From DAMCZI01 sp032095175 (GTDB lineage Bacteria > Bacillota > Clostridia > Clostridiales > Caloramatoraceae), in the NCBI GenBank assembly GCA_032095175.1, contig DAMCZI010000025.1, forward strand, positions 1-64,000: a stretch of DNA of 64,000 nucleotides. Reading direction: 5' to 3'. Of this stretch, positions 8,470 through 16,186 are shown piece after piece (within the stretch, counting starts at the first letter, position 1; every line of letters starts with the position of its first letter). The translations under genes and the position numbers were made by a program. The notes under the pieces were generated by a model, which saw only the letters and a list, made by a program, of their open reading frames with translations, was not told the origin of the DNA and made no database searches.

Positions 8470-9027
8470 TTATTTAATGATATCTCTAAACGGATAATAT
8501 GTTTTTCCTGTTAGTTTAGATGTGTAAATTAAATTCCACGCAGACCAATCAGTTGTATCCATTTGCCCTGTGACCTCCGGCTGTTTTATGTTTGTATCAA
8601 GCTCCTCAATTGGGCATTTATAGAGCTTATCATTTTTAATGTCATACTTATAATAGTAGTCTAATGCTTGAGAACCAACCTCATGAATAGTTATTATTTG
8701 CTTCTCATAATCCACCTGAACCACTGCAGATGTATCACCTTGAGCCCTTATATCAATCTTTGAATCAAATGGTTTGATTGCTCTAAGCATCTTTGAATTG
8801 TCCAAATCATAGATAAAAATCCCAAGTGCATGGGAAAAAATAATTTGATGTTCTGATTCATAATTAATCAGCGGCAGATCTGCCCCAAGATTAGTATCTT
8901 TCTTGATTTCTGGTTTTTCATATGTAACTTCTCTATCAGCACCTTCTGATACATGAGAAGTGCATGAGATAAGTAGTAATGCTAAACACATAATAGAAAC
9001 AAAGGTGAATATTCTTTTGATTTTCAC
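8470..9027 (-). CDS. Lipoprotein with a BlaR1/M56-associated-type sensor domain
   Basis: A 185-residue exported lipoprotein: MKIKR then a hydrophobic stretch ending LLISC. The GTG start follows GAGGTG with 5-base spacing. The mature part (a GIFIYDLDNSKMLRAI block, then QGD and short beta-strand repeats ending YYYKYDIKNDKLY) resembles the extracellular tail often joined to M56/BlaR1-type metallopeptidases in Clostridia, but here it stands alone. No M56 gene is nearby. Its ligand or role is unknown and the family link is from memory. Confidence 0.6.
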   Translation of the reverse strand: MKIKRIFTFVSIMCLALLLISCTSHVSEGADREVTYEKPEIKKDTNLGADLPLINYESEHQIIFSHALGIFIYDLDNSKMLRAIKPFDSKIDIRAQGDTSAVVQVDYEKQIITIHEVGSQALDYYYKYDIKNDKLYKCPIEELDTNIKQPEVTGQMDTTDWSAWNLIYTSKLTGKTYYPFRDIIK

Positions 9028-9263
9028 AAAAACACCTCACTAAAATTAATTAATGTGAATTTTTTTACTTCATGTAATACCACGATAATCCTACAATTTA
9101 ATTATGTACTATATGGTTAAAAATTACAAATAGCACTGAAAGCTGAGCCATCAAAATTGATATTTAATAAATAATTAGAAGGTAGTCCAGTTATTTTATA
9201 GGTTGCCTTTTTGTTGCAAAATTTACCATTATTGTGTATAACTAATAACAGGGAGGGATGTTA

Positions 9264-10076
9264 ATGGAGATGCATGACAGATCAGAAAGAAGAGCAAGAG
9301 AAATACTAGAATGTTATATTCACTCAATTACAAATGAATTTAGTAATTACATTGAATCAATTTTGCTAGTTGGAAGTTTAACGAATGGCAGCTATATTGA
9401 AGGCCCTGGGAGAGACATAGATCAGATTACGGTTTTAAGGGATGATACACCAGAGGAAATAAAAAAACTAATATTAAAGAGAATAGAAAAAATAGAAAAT
9501 GATTTTAATAATGATGTTCCTATAGCTAGGACGATATATAAAGTTTCAGAAATGAGGAGACCATTTAGGACAGATATAGAGCCATGTGTTGAAAACAAAC
9601 ATTTATTAGAAATAGCAACAGAACTTTTTAGAATACATGAATCAGGAATAGTTCTTTATGGCAAGAATATTATTTTGGAATTACCAGTACCAACTAGGGA
9701 TGAGGTTGTTTATTTTAATGAACTAAATACAAAGTGGTCTAGGGAAGAAGAAAGAAAAAATCCAAGCTTCTTGGATGTACTTAAAAATCCTCCCGTTAGG
9801 ATTGCTGTTCAGATTGTAATAACTAATGCTTTCAAGCATTTCTATTATGCAACAGGAAAATCGTGTTCCAATAAGCATGAAATTGCAGATAGAATGAAAA
9901 GTGAAGTGAAAAATTATTTGTTTCAGGATTTATTAGAATTGGCAACTAAATTTAAGATAAACCCAAATAAAGATTTTTCTGAGGAAGAAGTTGAAAAACT
10001 TAAGAATGGCTGTAAAGAATTATTGGAATGGATAAAAAATAATCCAGTATATGCAGTACCAGTATTTGAAAAGTAG
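9264..10076 (+). CDS. Nucleotidyltransferase-domain protein (DNA polymerase beta superfamily)
   Basis: A 270-residue protein with the nucleotidyltransferase signature LLVGS (Gly37-Ser38), then after 12 residues DID (Asp51, Asp53), as in aminoglycoside adenylyltransferases and related enzymes. The C-terminal half is helical and charged. Three in-frame ATGs (9258, 9264, 9270) follow GGGAGGG; 9264 gives the best spacing. It is a single gene with its own upstream region. The substrate is unknown: it could modify an antibiotic, a nucleotide or a macromolecule. A TIR gene follows 190 bp downstream. Confidence 0.75.
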   Translation: MEMHDRSERRAREILECYIHSITNEFSNYIESILLVGSLTNGSYIEGPGRDIDQITVLRDDTPEEIKKLILKRIEKIENDFNNDVPIARTIYKVSEMRRPFRTDIEPCVENKHLLEIATELFRIHESGIVLYGKNIILELPVPTRDEVVYFNELNTKWSREEERKNPSFLDVLKNPPVRIAVQIVITNAFKHFYYATGKSCSNKHEIADRMKSEVKNYLFQDLLELATKFKINPNKDFSEEEVEKLKNGCKELLEWIKNNPVYAVPVFEK

Positions 10077-10265
10077 GTTTGATAAAATGTAATCACCTGT
10101 TGGTTTATACAAAAAAGTATCATTGGATAGCATTTTGTAGATTCTAATTGAAACTATCATTCCAAAAGATTGATGTAAATTTATGTGGAAAATAATGATT
10201 GAATATATATAAATTAACAGACGTGTGCTATCCTTATTATATAATTAAGGGTAGGAGTGATGATT

Positions 10266-11108
10266 TTGGCTATGAGCAATAAACACAAAAAACCTATTAT
10301 ATTCATTTCTCATATAAGTGAAGAAAAAGAAATGGCAATATTGCTAAAAAAGCTCATTGAAAAGAGCTATTGGGAAATATTTGATGTGTTTGTATCTTCA
10401 GACGGCAAAAGCATTAATCCTGGAGATAAATATCTTGATACGATTACAGATAATTTAAAAGAATGTGTAGTTGAGTTAATTATTTGTTCTCCAAAATCAG
10501 TGACTAAGCCTTGGATTAACTTCGAAGCTGGAGCAGGGTGGATAAGAAATATTCCAACAATACCATTATGCTACGCGGGCATGGAGGCAAAAAATCTCCC
10601 TATACCAATTAGTGTACTTCAAGCCATCAAAATGTCAGATGCTTTAAGCTTAAAAAGTATTTTTAGGACACTTTCAAAAGCAATAGGGACAGATAATATT
10701 CCAGATGTAGATTTAACAGATTTTATTAATGAAGTAAAAAACTTTGAATCAAAATATGTTTCTGGTAATGGCTGTAGCTCAGTACTTAATATAAATTATA
10801 AGGGCTTAAAAATCTATCGTACTGGAGATCTTGTGGCATTTGACAGAGACGAAAATTTGCTATACGAGTGGATTGATGATAAGTACATTTTAACCAAATT
10901 CAATAAAGGAAAAGAATATAAACACTTTGTACTATGTGATTATGATGAAAAGGATAAAATTATTTCTATAATAAATTCTACAGGACAGTATTTAGTTACT
11001 GGAACTGGCAGCAGCGAAAAGAACTCTAATAAATTGAGAGTTTGGTTCATAATTAAGAATAAACCTACAAGTGGTTATGGAGAATATATGAATAATATTG
11101 AGGATTGA
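10266..11108 (+). CDS. TIR-domain protein with unassigned C-terminal domain
   Basis: The first 130 residues form a TIR domain: IIFISHISEEKEMA at the first strand and helix, a DVFVSSDG loop, IICSPKSV, and KPWINFEAGAGW, where the Glu (about residue 87) sits where TIR NADases place the catalytic Glu (W-x3-E). Such proteins cleave NAD+ in antiviral defence or signalling. The last 110 residues are beta-rich and unrecognised; there is no membrane segment. TTG 10266 is favoured by spacing from TAGGAG (10252-10257), but ATG 10260 or 10272 is possible. Defence function is inferred only. Confidence 0.8.
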   Translation: MAMSNKHKKPIIFISHISEEKEMAILLKKLIEKSYWEIFDVFVSSDGKSINPGDKYLDTITDNLKECVVELIICSPKSVTKPWINFEAGAGWIRNIPTIPLCYAGMEAKNLPIPISVLQAIKMSDALSLKSIFRTLSKAIGTDNIPDVDLTDFINEVKNFESKYVSGNGCSSVLNINYKGLKIYRTGDLVAFDRDENLLYEWIDDKYILTKFNKGKEYKHFVLCDYDEKDKIISIINSTGQYLVTGTGSSEKNSNKLRVWFIIKNKPTSGYGEYMNNIED

Positions 11109-11133
11109 TAAAATAAGGATGAGTCATTGTTAT

Positions 11134-11141
11134 TAATTTTA
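11134..11141. repeat. Target-site duplication, left copy
   Basis: TAATTTTA directly abuts the left inverted end at 11142 and is repeated exactly at 12433-12440. Eight bases is the duplication length typical of IS1595-family insertions. Confidence 0.85.
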
Positions 11142-11166
11142 GGCTATGTCACACCTTATAGTTGAT
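11142..11166 (+). repeat. Left terminal inverted repeat of the IS1595-type element
   Basis: It matches the reverse complement of 12408-12432 at 21 of 25 positions and begins GGCT. Confidence 0.85.
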
Positions 11167-11223
11167 ATTTATATATATTTGGTGTGTTATGGAATACAAG
11201 ACAGCTACGAAAGGGTGATTAAT

Positions 11224-11443
11224 ATGCCAACAATAAAGATGCTTTAGATATAATTGAGAGATTAACAAAATCAGAGCAAGAAAGCCTGAAATTAATTTTG
11301 ACAAGTGTAGGCAGTGTTAAAGCATTGGGAATAGAAGGATTTTAACTGATTAAAGATTTTCAAATGGCAGAGTTTGCCCTATTTGTGGTTGTATTAAGAT
11401 AGTTCGTAACGGTTATCGAAAAGATGGGACACAAAGATATTGA
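11224..11443 (+). pseudogene. IS1595-family transposase fragment (N-terminal zinc ribbon)
   Basis: Reading from 11238 gives DALDIIERLTKSEQESLKL up to a TAA stop; after a frame change near 11371 it reads NGRVCPICGCIKIVRNGYR and then DGTQRY before two stops. The CPxCG...NG.R.DG.QRY pattern is the N-terminal zinc ribbon of IS1595-type transposases. The stops, the frameshift and the loss of the whole catalytic (DDE-type) domain show it is dead. Confidence 0.75.
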
Positions 11444-11542
11444 TAGAGATCAAATACTTATTGTATAATGTTACCATACAAATAGTTCTCAATAGTTATG
11501 ATTGTGAACTATTGATTATTTATGTTAGGAGCAAGAAATAAA

Positions 11543-12220
11543 ATGAACATAGAAAATTTTACCGGCAAGGCGGAAGCCTATGCCAAAGGACGTCCAGGCT
11601 ACCCCAATGCGGCCATAGAAACAATCATCGGGCTTGCGCCATCAGGCGCAGTATTCGCAGACATTGGCGCGGGGACAGGAAAGTTCACGGTGAAACTGGC
11701 AGAGCGCGGCTACGCTGTGTTTGCTGTTGAACCTAACGCGGATATGCGTGGGCAGCTTGCCATTACGCTTGCGCCTTTTCCAAACGCAAAGATTATGGAT
11801 GGTACCGCCGAAGCCACAACACTCCCTGATCACAGCGTTGATATTCTCATTGTCGCCCATGCGCTGCACTGGTTTAATCCGGATGTGTTCCGCGCAGAAT
11901 GCCACCGCATCGTCAAGCCCGGCGGATTGGTCATTGCTATTTACAACCATATACCCGGCGGAGAGATGATAGATCTTTATAAACAGACCGTTGATGCGTT
12001 TTTTACAAAGCCGACGACTTGGGAATTTCCCAACCCAATGGAGTATACGCGGGATAACTGGCTTGCTTACATCGCATCGCAGGACGACAATCCACTGCCC
12101 ACCGACCCCGGATATGATGCACACATCGCTGCAATAAACGCGGCGTTTGACCGTGATAGCGTGGATGGTCTGTTACACTTTGATAGGGTAACAAAAGTAT
12201 ATAGCGAAAGGATAGAATAA
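11543..12220 (+). CDS. Class I SAM-dependent methyltransferase (transposon passenger)
   Basis: A 225-residue UbiE/Methyltransf_11-type methyltransferase with the SAM-binding motif I VFADIGAGTGKF, an acidic end of strand 2 (VEPNADM), motif LPDHSVD and LHWFNPD. ATG 11543 with AGGAG (11527-11531) is chosen over the ATG at 11522. Its base composition is clearly GC-richer than every neighbour (many GCG, CGC and GGC codons), so it came from a different genome, evidently as cargo of the surrounding element. The ORF is open throughout and ends KVYSERIE as full-length relatives do, so it may be functional. The substrate is unknown. Confidence 0.85.
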   Translation: MNIENFTGKAEAYAKGRPGYPNAAIETIIGLAPSGAVFADIGAGTGKFTVKLAERGYAVFAVEPNADMRGQLAITLAPFPNAKIMDGTAEATTLPDHSVDILIVAHALHWFNPDVFRAECHRIVKPGGLVIAIYNHIPGGEMIDLYKQTVDAFFTKPTTWEFPNPMEYTRDNWLAYIASQDDNPLPTDPGYDAHIAAINAAFDRDSVDGLLHFDRVTKVYSERIE

Positions 12221-12365
12221 AAATTTAAATCATAACGGTGAGCCTAATAAGCATAATGTGCATTAGAGTTATTTCACCATATTTCATAATTGAGAATAAA
12301 GAAGGATTTATCCCCCTTTTACGATTGTCATTATACCGAGCAGTTTTATCTAACACAGCGAATTT

Positions 12366-12400
12366 TAAAAGAGCTTCCATTGTAGAAGCTCTTTTAACTA
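12366..12400 (+). terminator. Terminator inside the right end of the element
   Basis: A 12-bp stem (TAAAAGAGCTTC with GAAGCTCTTTTA, 12366-12377 and 12385-12396) lies between the methyltransferase gene and the right inverted repeat. It could end passenger transcription in either direction. Confidence 0.65.
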
Positions 12401-12407
12401 GATGATA

Positions 12408-12432
12408 ATCAACTATATGATGTGACGCAGCC
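12408..12432 (-). repeat. Right terminal inverted repeat of the IS1595-type element
   Basis: Its reverse complement begins GGCTGCGTCACATC and matches the left end at 21 of 25 positions. It is followed at once by the second TAATTTTA copy (12433-12440). Confidence 0.85.
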
Positions 12433-12440
12433 TAATTTTA
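12433..12440. repeat. Target-site duplication, right copy
   Basis: TAATTTTA, identical to 11134-11141. Confidence 0.85.
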
Positions 12441-12562
12441 TAGAAATTAAGACAAGAATTTTCATATTATATAACTTTGTAATGGTACAATTTATATTTA
12501 TCATATAGAAAAAATGAGTTAGAAATTTAGTGATTTAAAAATACTGAAATGAGGTTCATCAT

Positions 12563-12892
12563 ATGAAAAAGTTGGAATTCTTTAATCGTGTATATGAAAT
12601 AGTTGCTCAGATACCTAAAGGCAAGGTTATGACATATGGACAGATTGGCTGTATGATTGGTTCGCCATATTTTGCAAGGCGTGTTGGCCAAGCTATGGCT
12701 AATACACCAGAATTTTTAGATATTCCATGTCATCGTGTGGTGAACAGTAAGGGGGAACTTGCTCCTATGTATGCTTTTGGAGGTAGTGGAAGGCAAAGAG
12801 ATATATTGGAAAAAGAAGGTGTAATATTCAAAGAGAATGGATGTATCGATTTGAAAAAGAGCTTGTATAGGATAGAGCGAGCAGATTTTTAA
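12563..12892 (+). CDS. MGMT-family (O6-alkylguanine DNA alkyltransferase-like) protein
   Basis: A 109-residue stand-alone version of the DNA-binding/active-site domain of O6-methylguanine-DNA methyltransferase. It has the helix-turn-helix region (KVMTYGQIGCMIG, RRVGQAM) and the active-site IPCHRVV with the acceptor Cys56. In the catalytically dead ATL proteins this Cys is replaced, so here alkyl transfer remains possible. The N-terminal domain of Ada/Ogt is absent, as in other short members. The ATG follows GAGGT. It is a single gene just outside the mobile element. Confidence 0.88.
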   Translation: MKKLEFFNRVYEIVAQIPKGKVMTYGQIGCMIGSPYFARRVGQAMANTPEFLDIPCHRVVNSKGELAPMYAFGGSGRQRDILEKEGVIFKENGCIDLKKSLYRIERADF

Positions 12893-13202
12893 TTATGTGT
12901 ATTGCGGGGACAGTTAAGATATGTTGCACTATAATTTTGTATAGAGTTGTTAATTTTTAAAAATAACTTCTTCTTGATATTACAGGCTTATGAGCAACTT
13001 ACATATCAAGAAATTTAACAGTATTTATATAGTAAGTGTCAAGGGAATTGAACAGGGACATCTATGTATGAAACATGGTGTAGAAGTGTACTGGATTGTA
13101 AAACTAAAGCTTAAATAATTAAAATTTATAAATTAATTCAGGCAGGTCAGAATTATCAGCTAGATGCCCCGAAGGAAAGAGAGATAATTGGTTCAGAAGA
13201 TA
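12893..13202. other. Intergenic region with decayed sequence
   Basis: No intact gene is present. There are short, broken frames (for example around 13051-13117 and 13138-13209) that look like gene debris but carry no motif I can name, and a small TCTTGATAT/ATATCAAGA inverted repeat near 12972-13022. No promoter I would defend. Confidence 0.4.
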
Positions 13203-14144
13203 TTAATTAAAAATTAATTTTTTATTTATGTTTGATTTTTTTATCTTCATATATAGTAAGATAATGCAGATAGACAGAACAACTGTCACTTGAACACTTG
13301 CTTCTATACCATATGCTCCACCGTTTAGGATATTATCAACACCGTTAGTGGTAAATCTAAAAATTGAAACTGTCTTTTGGCTGCCACTAACATTAAGACC
13401 ACATACATTGTATAAAATAAAATTCCAAATACTATGTATTGCACATGTGACCCATATGTTTCCATCCTTTATCATATAAAGCGAAATAAATACTGAGAAC
13501 AATAATAAGTTTGCTACTCCGATAATGCTTGCTAATGTTGAACCATTAAACAGTGAAGAAAAATGGGGAATTGCAAAAGGTATGGCACTTAGAATTATAG
13601 ATACAGGTAATGAAACTCTCTTGCTAAGCGACACCATCAGAAACCCCCTGCATAATACTTCTTCCATAGTTCCCTGTATGATAAATCCACCTAAAAATGC
13701 TAAAATTAAAGGCATGCTAACAGTGTTACTCATTCCTTCAAATGAAATGGCACCGGTAAGCATTGTAATACCAATTGATATACCCAGTATAACAACTGCA
13801 ACAAGAACTCCTTTTAAATATCCCAAAACTGCCTTGTTTTTATAAAATCCAATTGATTTTAGAGGGCGTTTCTCAATGGATTTGCAATAAAATAGAGATA
13901 AAATAAGAAGCCCAATAAAACCATAGTATTTTATCAATGTCATAATTGTATCACTTGGCATATTGCCCTTTAAAAAGTCATATCCCTTAACATAGAGACC
14001 AGCTATGATAATAGCTTCCATGATAAGCTCACCTGTAAAAAATATAAGTGCAAATGCTAACAGCTTTTTTACAATGTATAAAACAACAGGTATGTTTTCG
14101 TTACTTTCTTTAAATGGATTAATTATTTCTAATGTTCCTTTCAT
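13203..14144 (-). CDS. CPBP-family intramembrane glutamic endopeptidase
   Basis: A 313-residue polytopic membrane protein of the CPBP (CAAX protease and bacteriocin-processing) family. The three catalytic motifs are visible: EExxxRG (EEVLCRG, Glu161-Glu162...Arg166), a His in the AIPFAIPHF helix, and AIHSIWNF. The start follows AGAGGAGG. It lies 29 bases downstream of an XRE regulator gene on the same strand, so the two form an operon. Family members cut prenylated proteins, anti-sigma factors or bacteriocin leaders; the substrate here is unknown. Confidence 0.9.
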   Translation of the reverse strand: MKGTLEIINPFKESNENIPVVLYIVKKLLAFALIFFTGELIMEAIIIAGLYVKGYDFLKGNMPSDTIMTLIKYYGFIGLLILSLFYCKSIEKRPLKSIGFYKNKAVLGYLKGVLVAVVILGISIGITMLTGAISFEGMSNTVSMPLILAFLGGFIIQGTMEEVLCRGFLMVSLSKRVSLPVSIILSAIPFAIPHFSSLFNGSTLASIIGVANLLLFSVFISLYMIKDGNIWVTCAIHSIWNFILYNVCGLNVSGSQKTVSIFRFTTNGVDNILNGGAYGIEASVQVTVVLSICIILLYMKIKKSNINKKLIFN

Positions 14145-14173
14145 AGGGTATCCTCCTCTAAATCTATTGTGTG

Positions 14174-14554
14174 TTAAGATGGAAACCCGTTTGTCAAAAA
14201 ATATATTATCATAGCGATAATGTCTACCAAAACAAGTGCACCTAGAATAGTACTCAATATCTTTAATGTGAGAAAAATAGTATCCTTTATACTCTTTTTT
14301 TGCTTGTTTGATTTGACTTCAAGAGTATCATCAGCTTCTGTATCTGTATCAGGAGTTTTTTTCCCTTTTACAAGCTCGTCCATTGATACATTGAAATATT
14401 CACTCAGTAAAATCAATTTGTCCATTTCTGGAGTAGTTTCTCCCAATTCCCATTTAGATATGGTTTGCCTTGATACATTTAGTTTACTGCCCAATTCATC
14501 TTGTGAAAGGCCTTTTGCTTTTCGTAAATATAATAAATTTTGACCGAAATTCAT
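14174..14554 (-). CDS. XRE-family regulator with C-terminal membrane segment
   Basis: The first 60 residues are a Cro/C1 helix-turn-helix (LRKAKGLSQDELGSKLNVSRQTISKWE), followed by an acidic linker and one transmembrane helix near the C-terminus (ILGALVLVDIIAMIIYFL), 126 residues in all. It is first gene of a two-gene operon with the CPBP protease, and membrane anchoring suggests it responds to something at the membrane, possibly with the protease. That pairing is inference. Confidence 0.85.
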   Translation of the reverse strand: MNFGQNLLYLRKAKGLSQDELGSKLNVSRQTISKWELGETTPEMDKLILLSEYFNVSMDELVKGKKTPDTDTEADDTLEVKSNKQKKSIKDTIFLTLKILSTILGALVLVDIIAMIIYFLTNGFPS

Positions 14555-14972
14555 CTCAACACCTCTACTTTATTATTCAATATAATAGCTGTTGCTTCTA
14601 CCAATTATAGTTGGAAATGTGTCAACTAAGCTTAACATTGCTGTAAATATGCCTGTTCTAAGGCAATATTCTTATCAATCTAAAAATGAGTAAAATTGAT
14701 TCAACAAATTTTTAATAATTAAAAGAGTGAAATATTTCTAAAATCTCCTGTTATAATAAAGTTAATATACAAAATATAACTAAGGAGAAAAACTTATATA
14801 TTTAGCAACTCAATTGTAGCAAAATCATTATTGATATACAAATTTACATATAATCACTTGCTTAATTGTTTGAATGGGGATTATTTATATTTTATAAATT
14901 TTCATCTCAGCAATTCAAGTCAAGAAAAATATCTCCTTTGAATTTATACTGATAGCATAAGGTGGTGGTAAA
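14555..14972. other. Divergent intergenic region between XRE and AraC genes
   Basis: A 418-bp AT-rich spacer between divergent regulators. A TATAAT at 14752-14757 could be a rightward -10 box but has no good -35. No gene, hairpin or repeat stands out. Confidence 0.4.
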
Positions 14973-15878
14973 GTGAATCAACTTGATACTGTAATGGCGG
15001 TTCAACAAATGCAGGAGTATATTGATGCTCATATCCATGAAAAAATCACACTGAAACAACTTTCAGAGGCAGCAGGCTACTCTCCATGGCATTCGGCAAG
15101 GATTTTTAAGGAACTTGTGGGTAAAACACCATTTGATTATATTCGTACGTTAAGACTTACAAAAGCGGCATTGTCACTGCGAGATGAAGAACATAAGATA
15201 ATTGATGTAGCCTTGGATTTTGTTTTTGACTCTCATGAGGGCTTCACTCGTGCCTTTTCAAAAGAATTTGGTTTATCACCAAAAGTATATAGTAAAAAAA
15301 CTCCGCCTATTCAGTTGTTTATGCCCGAGAAGATTTTGAACTACTACCAAATTTTAAACAAAGGGGAGATAGAAATGAATCATAAAAAATCAGCAAAAAC
15401 AATATTCGTGCAGGTTATTGAGCGTCCTGAACGCAAGGTACTTTTAAAACGTGGAATAAAGGCAACAGGATATTTTGCATATTGCGAAGAGGTTGGGTGC
15501 GATGTGTGGGGGCTGCTTTCAAGTGTAAAAGAAGCTCTTTATGAGCCAATTGGAATGTGGCTGCCAAAGCATCTTATTAAAGAAGGCACTTCTCAATATG
15601 TTCAGGGAGTGGAATTGCCTATTGATTACAGAAACACTGTTCCAGAAGGCTATGACTTAATTGAACTTCCTTCCTGTAAAATGATGATATTTCAGGGCGA
15701 ACCTTATGATGATGAAAATTTTATGGGAGAAGTTGATGAGGTTATGGATGCGATTGATAAATATGATCCCACTATTTATGGTTTTAAGTGGGCACCGGAG
15801 GAAGCACCGAGGTTTCAGCTTGCGCCTATGGGATATCGAGGATACATTGAAGCTAGACCTGTAACTGCAATTAAATAG
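14973..15878 (+). CDS. AraC-family regulator with GyrI-like effector domain
   Basis: A 301-residue transcription factor: two helix-turn-helix motifs in the first 105 residues (QLSEAAGYSPWHSARIFKEL and the second around VALDFVFDSHEGFTRAFSKEFG), then a GyrI-like (SOUL/BmrR-type) small-molecule-binding domain from about residue 140. It is reversed in order from Rob/BmrR but common in Firmicutes. The start is GTG after GGTGGTGG. It is one of three regulators of this architecture in the window. It has no obvious operon partner; a perfect hairpin terminator follows. Confidence 0.9.
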   Translation: MNQLDTVMAVQQMQEYIDAHIHEKITLKQLSEAAGYSPWHSARIFKELVGKTPFDYIRTLRLTKAALSLRDEEHKIIDVALDFVFDSHEGFTRAFSKEFGLSPKVYSKKTPPIQLFMPEKILNYYQILNKGEIEMNHKKSAKTIFVQVIERPERKVLLKRGIKATGYFAYCEEVGCDVWGLLSSVKEALYEPIGMWLPKHLIKEGTSQYVQGVELPIDYRNTVPEGYDLIELPSCKMMIFQGEPYDDENFMGEVDEVMDAIDKYDPTIYGFKWAPEEAPRFQLAPMGYRGYIEARPVTAIK

Positions 15879-15889
15879 CAGAACATTTA

Positions 15890-15920
15890 ATGTCAAGTGC
15901 CTGTGCACTTGACATTTATA
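15890..15920 (+). terminator. Terminator of the AraC/GyrI gene
   Basis: A perfect 11-bp stem ATGTCAAGTGC/GCACTTGACAT (15890-15900 with 15905-15915) with loop CTGT is followed by TTATATTT. The stem contains the CAAGTGCCTGT word also found in the dispersed repeats. Confidence 0.75.
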
Positions 15921-15950
15921 TTTACATATATTCCCTTATTCTAAAGGGAT

Positions 15951-16092
15951 TTAAGTTATATTATCCCAATAATAGCTAATCACACATGCAGCTTCCTCGC
16001 CAGTCATGCAAATTACCTTTTGCCCAACTGAGGTTTGTAATTGTAGTATTTCTAAATGATTCAGTGAATTTAAACGATGGTATAGGAAAATA
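15951..16092 (-). pseudogene. Possible gene remnant, minus strand
   Basis: An open minus-strand frame without a start codon reads about 45 residues (LNHLEILQLQTSVGQKV, then ICMTGEEAACVISYYW) to a TAA at 15951-15953. Its content looks more protein-like than chance but I cannot assign a family. It could be the tail of a deleted gene. Confidence 0.2.
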
Positions 16093-16186
16093 AAAAATTA
16101 TTTATAAATTAATTTCTACATACTGTCTTCATAAGATTTGATTATTATATGATTAAAATTAAAAATATTAAAGGAGATGTAGCTAC

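Larger units (their letters stand above)
11142..12432 (+). mobile_element. IS1595-type element with broken transposase and methyltransferase passenger
   Basis: The element is 1,291 bp long. Its ends, 11142-11166 and 12408-12432, are inverted repeats matching at 21 of 25 positions (GGCT..GTCACA..C.TATAGTTGAT) and are flanked by the perfect 8-bp direct repeat TAATTTTA. Inside are a degraded IS1595-like transposase N-terminus (11224-11443), a complete GC-rich methyltransferase gene and a terminator-like hairpin. Lacking a full transposase, it could move only with help from another copy. It resembles the passenger-carrying non-autonomous IS1595 derivatives known in the family. Confidence 0.85.

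Noticed and set aside
9264..11108. Calling the nucleotidyltransferase-TIR pair a CBASS operon
   Set aside because: The genes are not overlapping or tightly spaced, I see no SAVED or STING domain, and the first protein equally fits aminoglycoside-type nucleotidyltransferases. Kept only as a speculative finding.
11642..12194. Long open frames antisense to the methyltransferase
   Set aside because: They follow from the GC-rich codon use of the passenger gene; they have no ribosome binding site or recognisable motif.
12563..12892. Catalytically dead alkyltransferase-like (ATL) protein
   Set aside because: The active-site motif is PCHR with Cys present, whereas ATL proteins replace that Cys.
12893..13202. 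Transposase remnant downstream of the MGMT gene
   Set aside because: Short broken frames look like debris, but I could not find a defensible transposase motif, inverted ends or target duplication.
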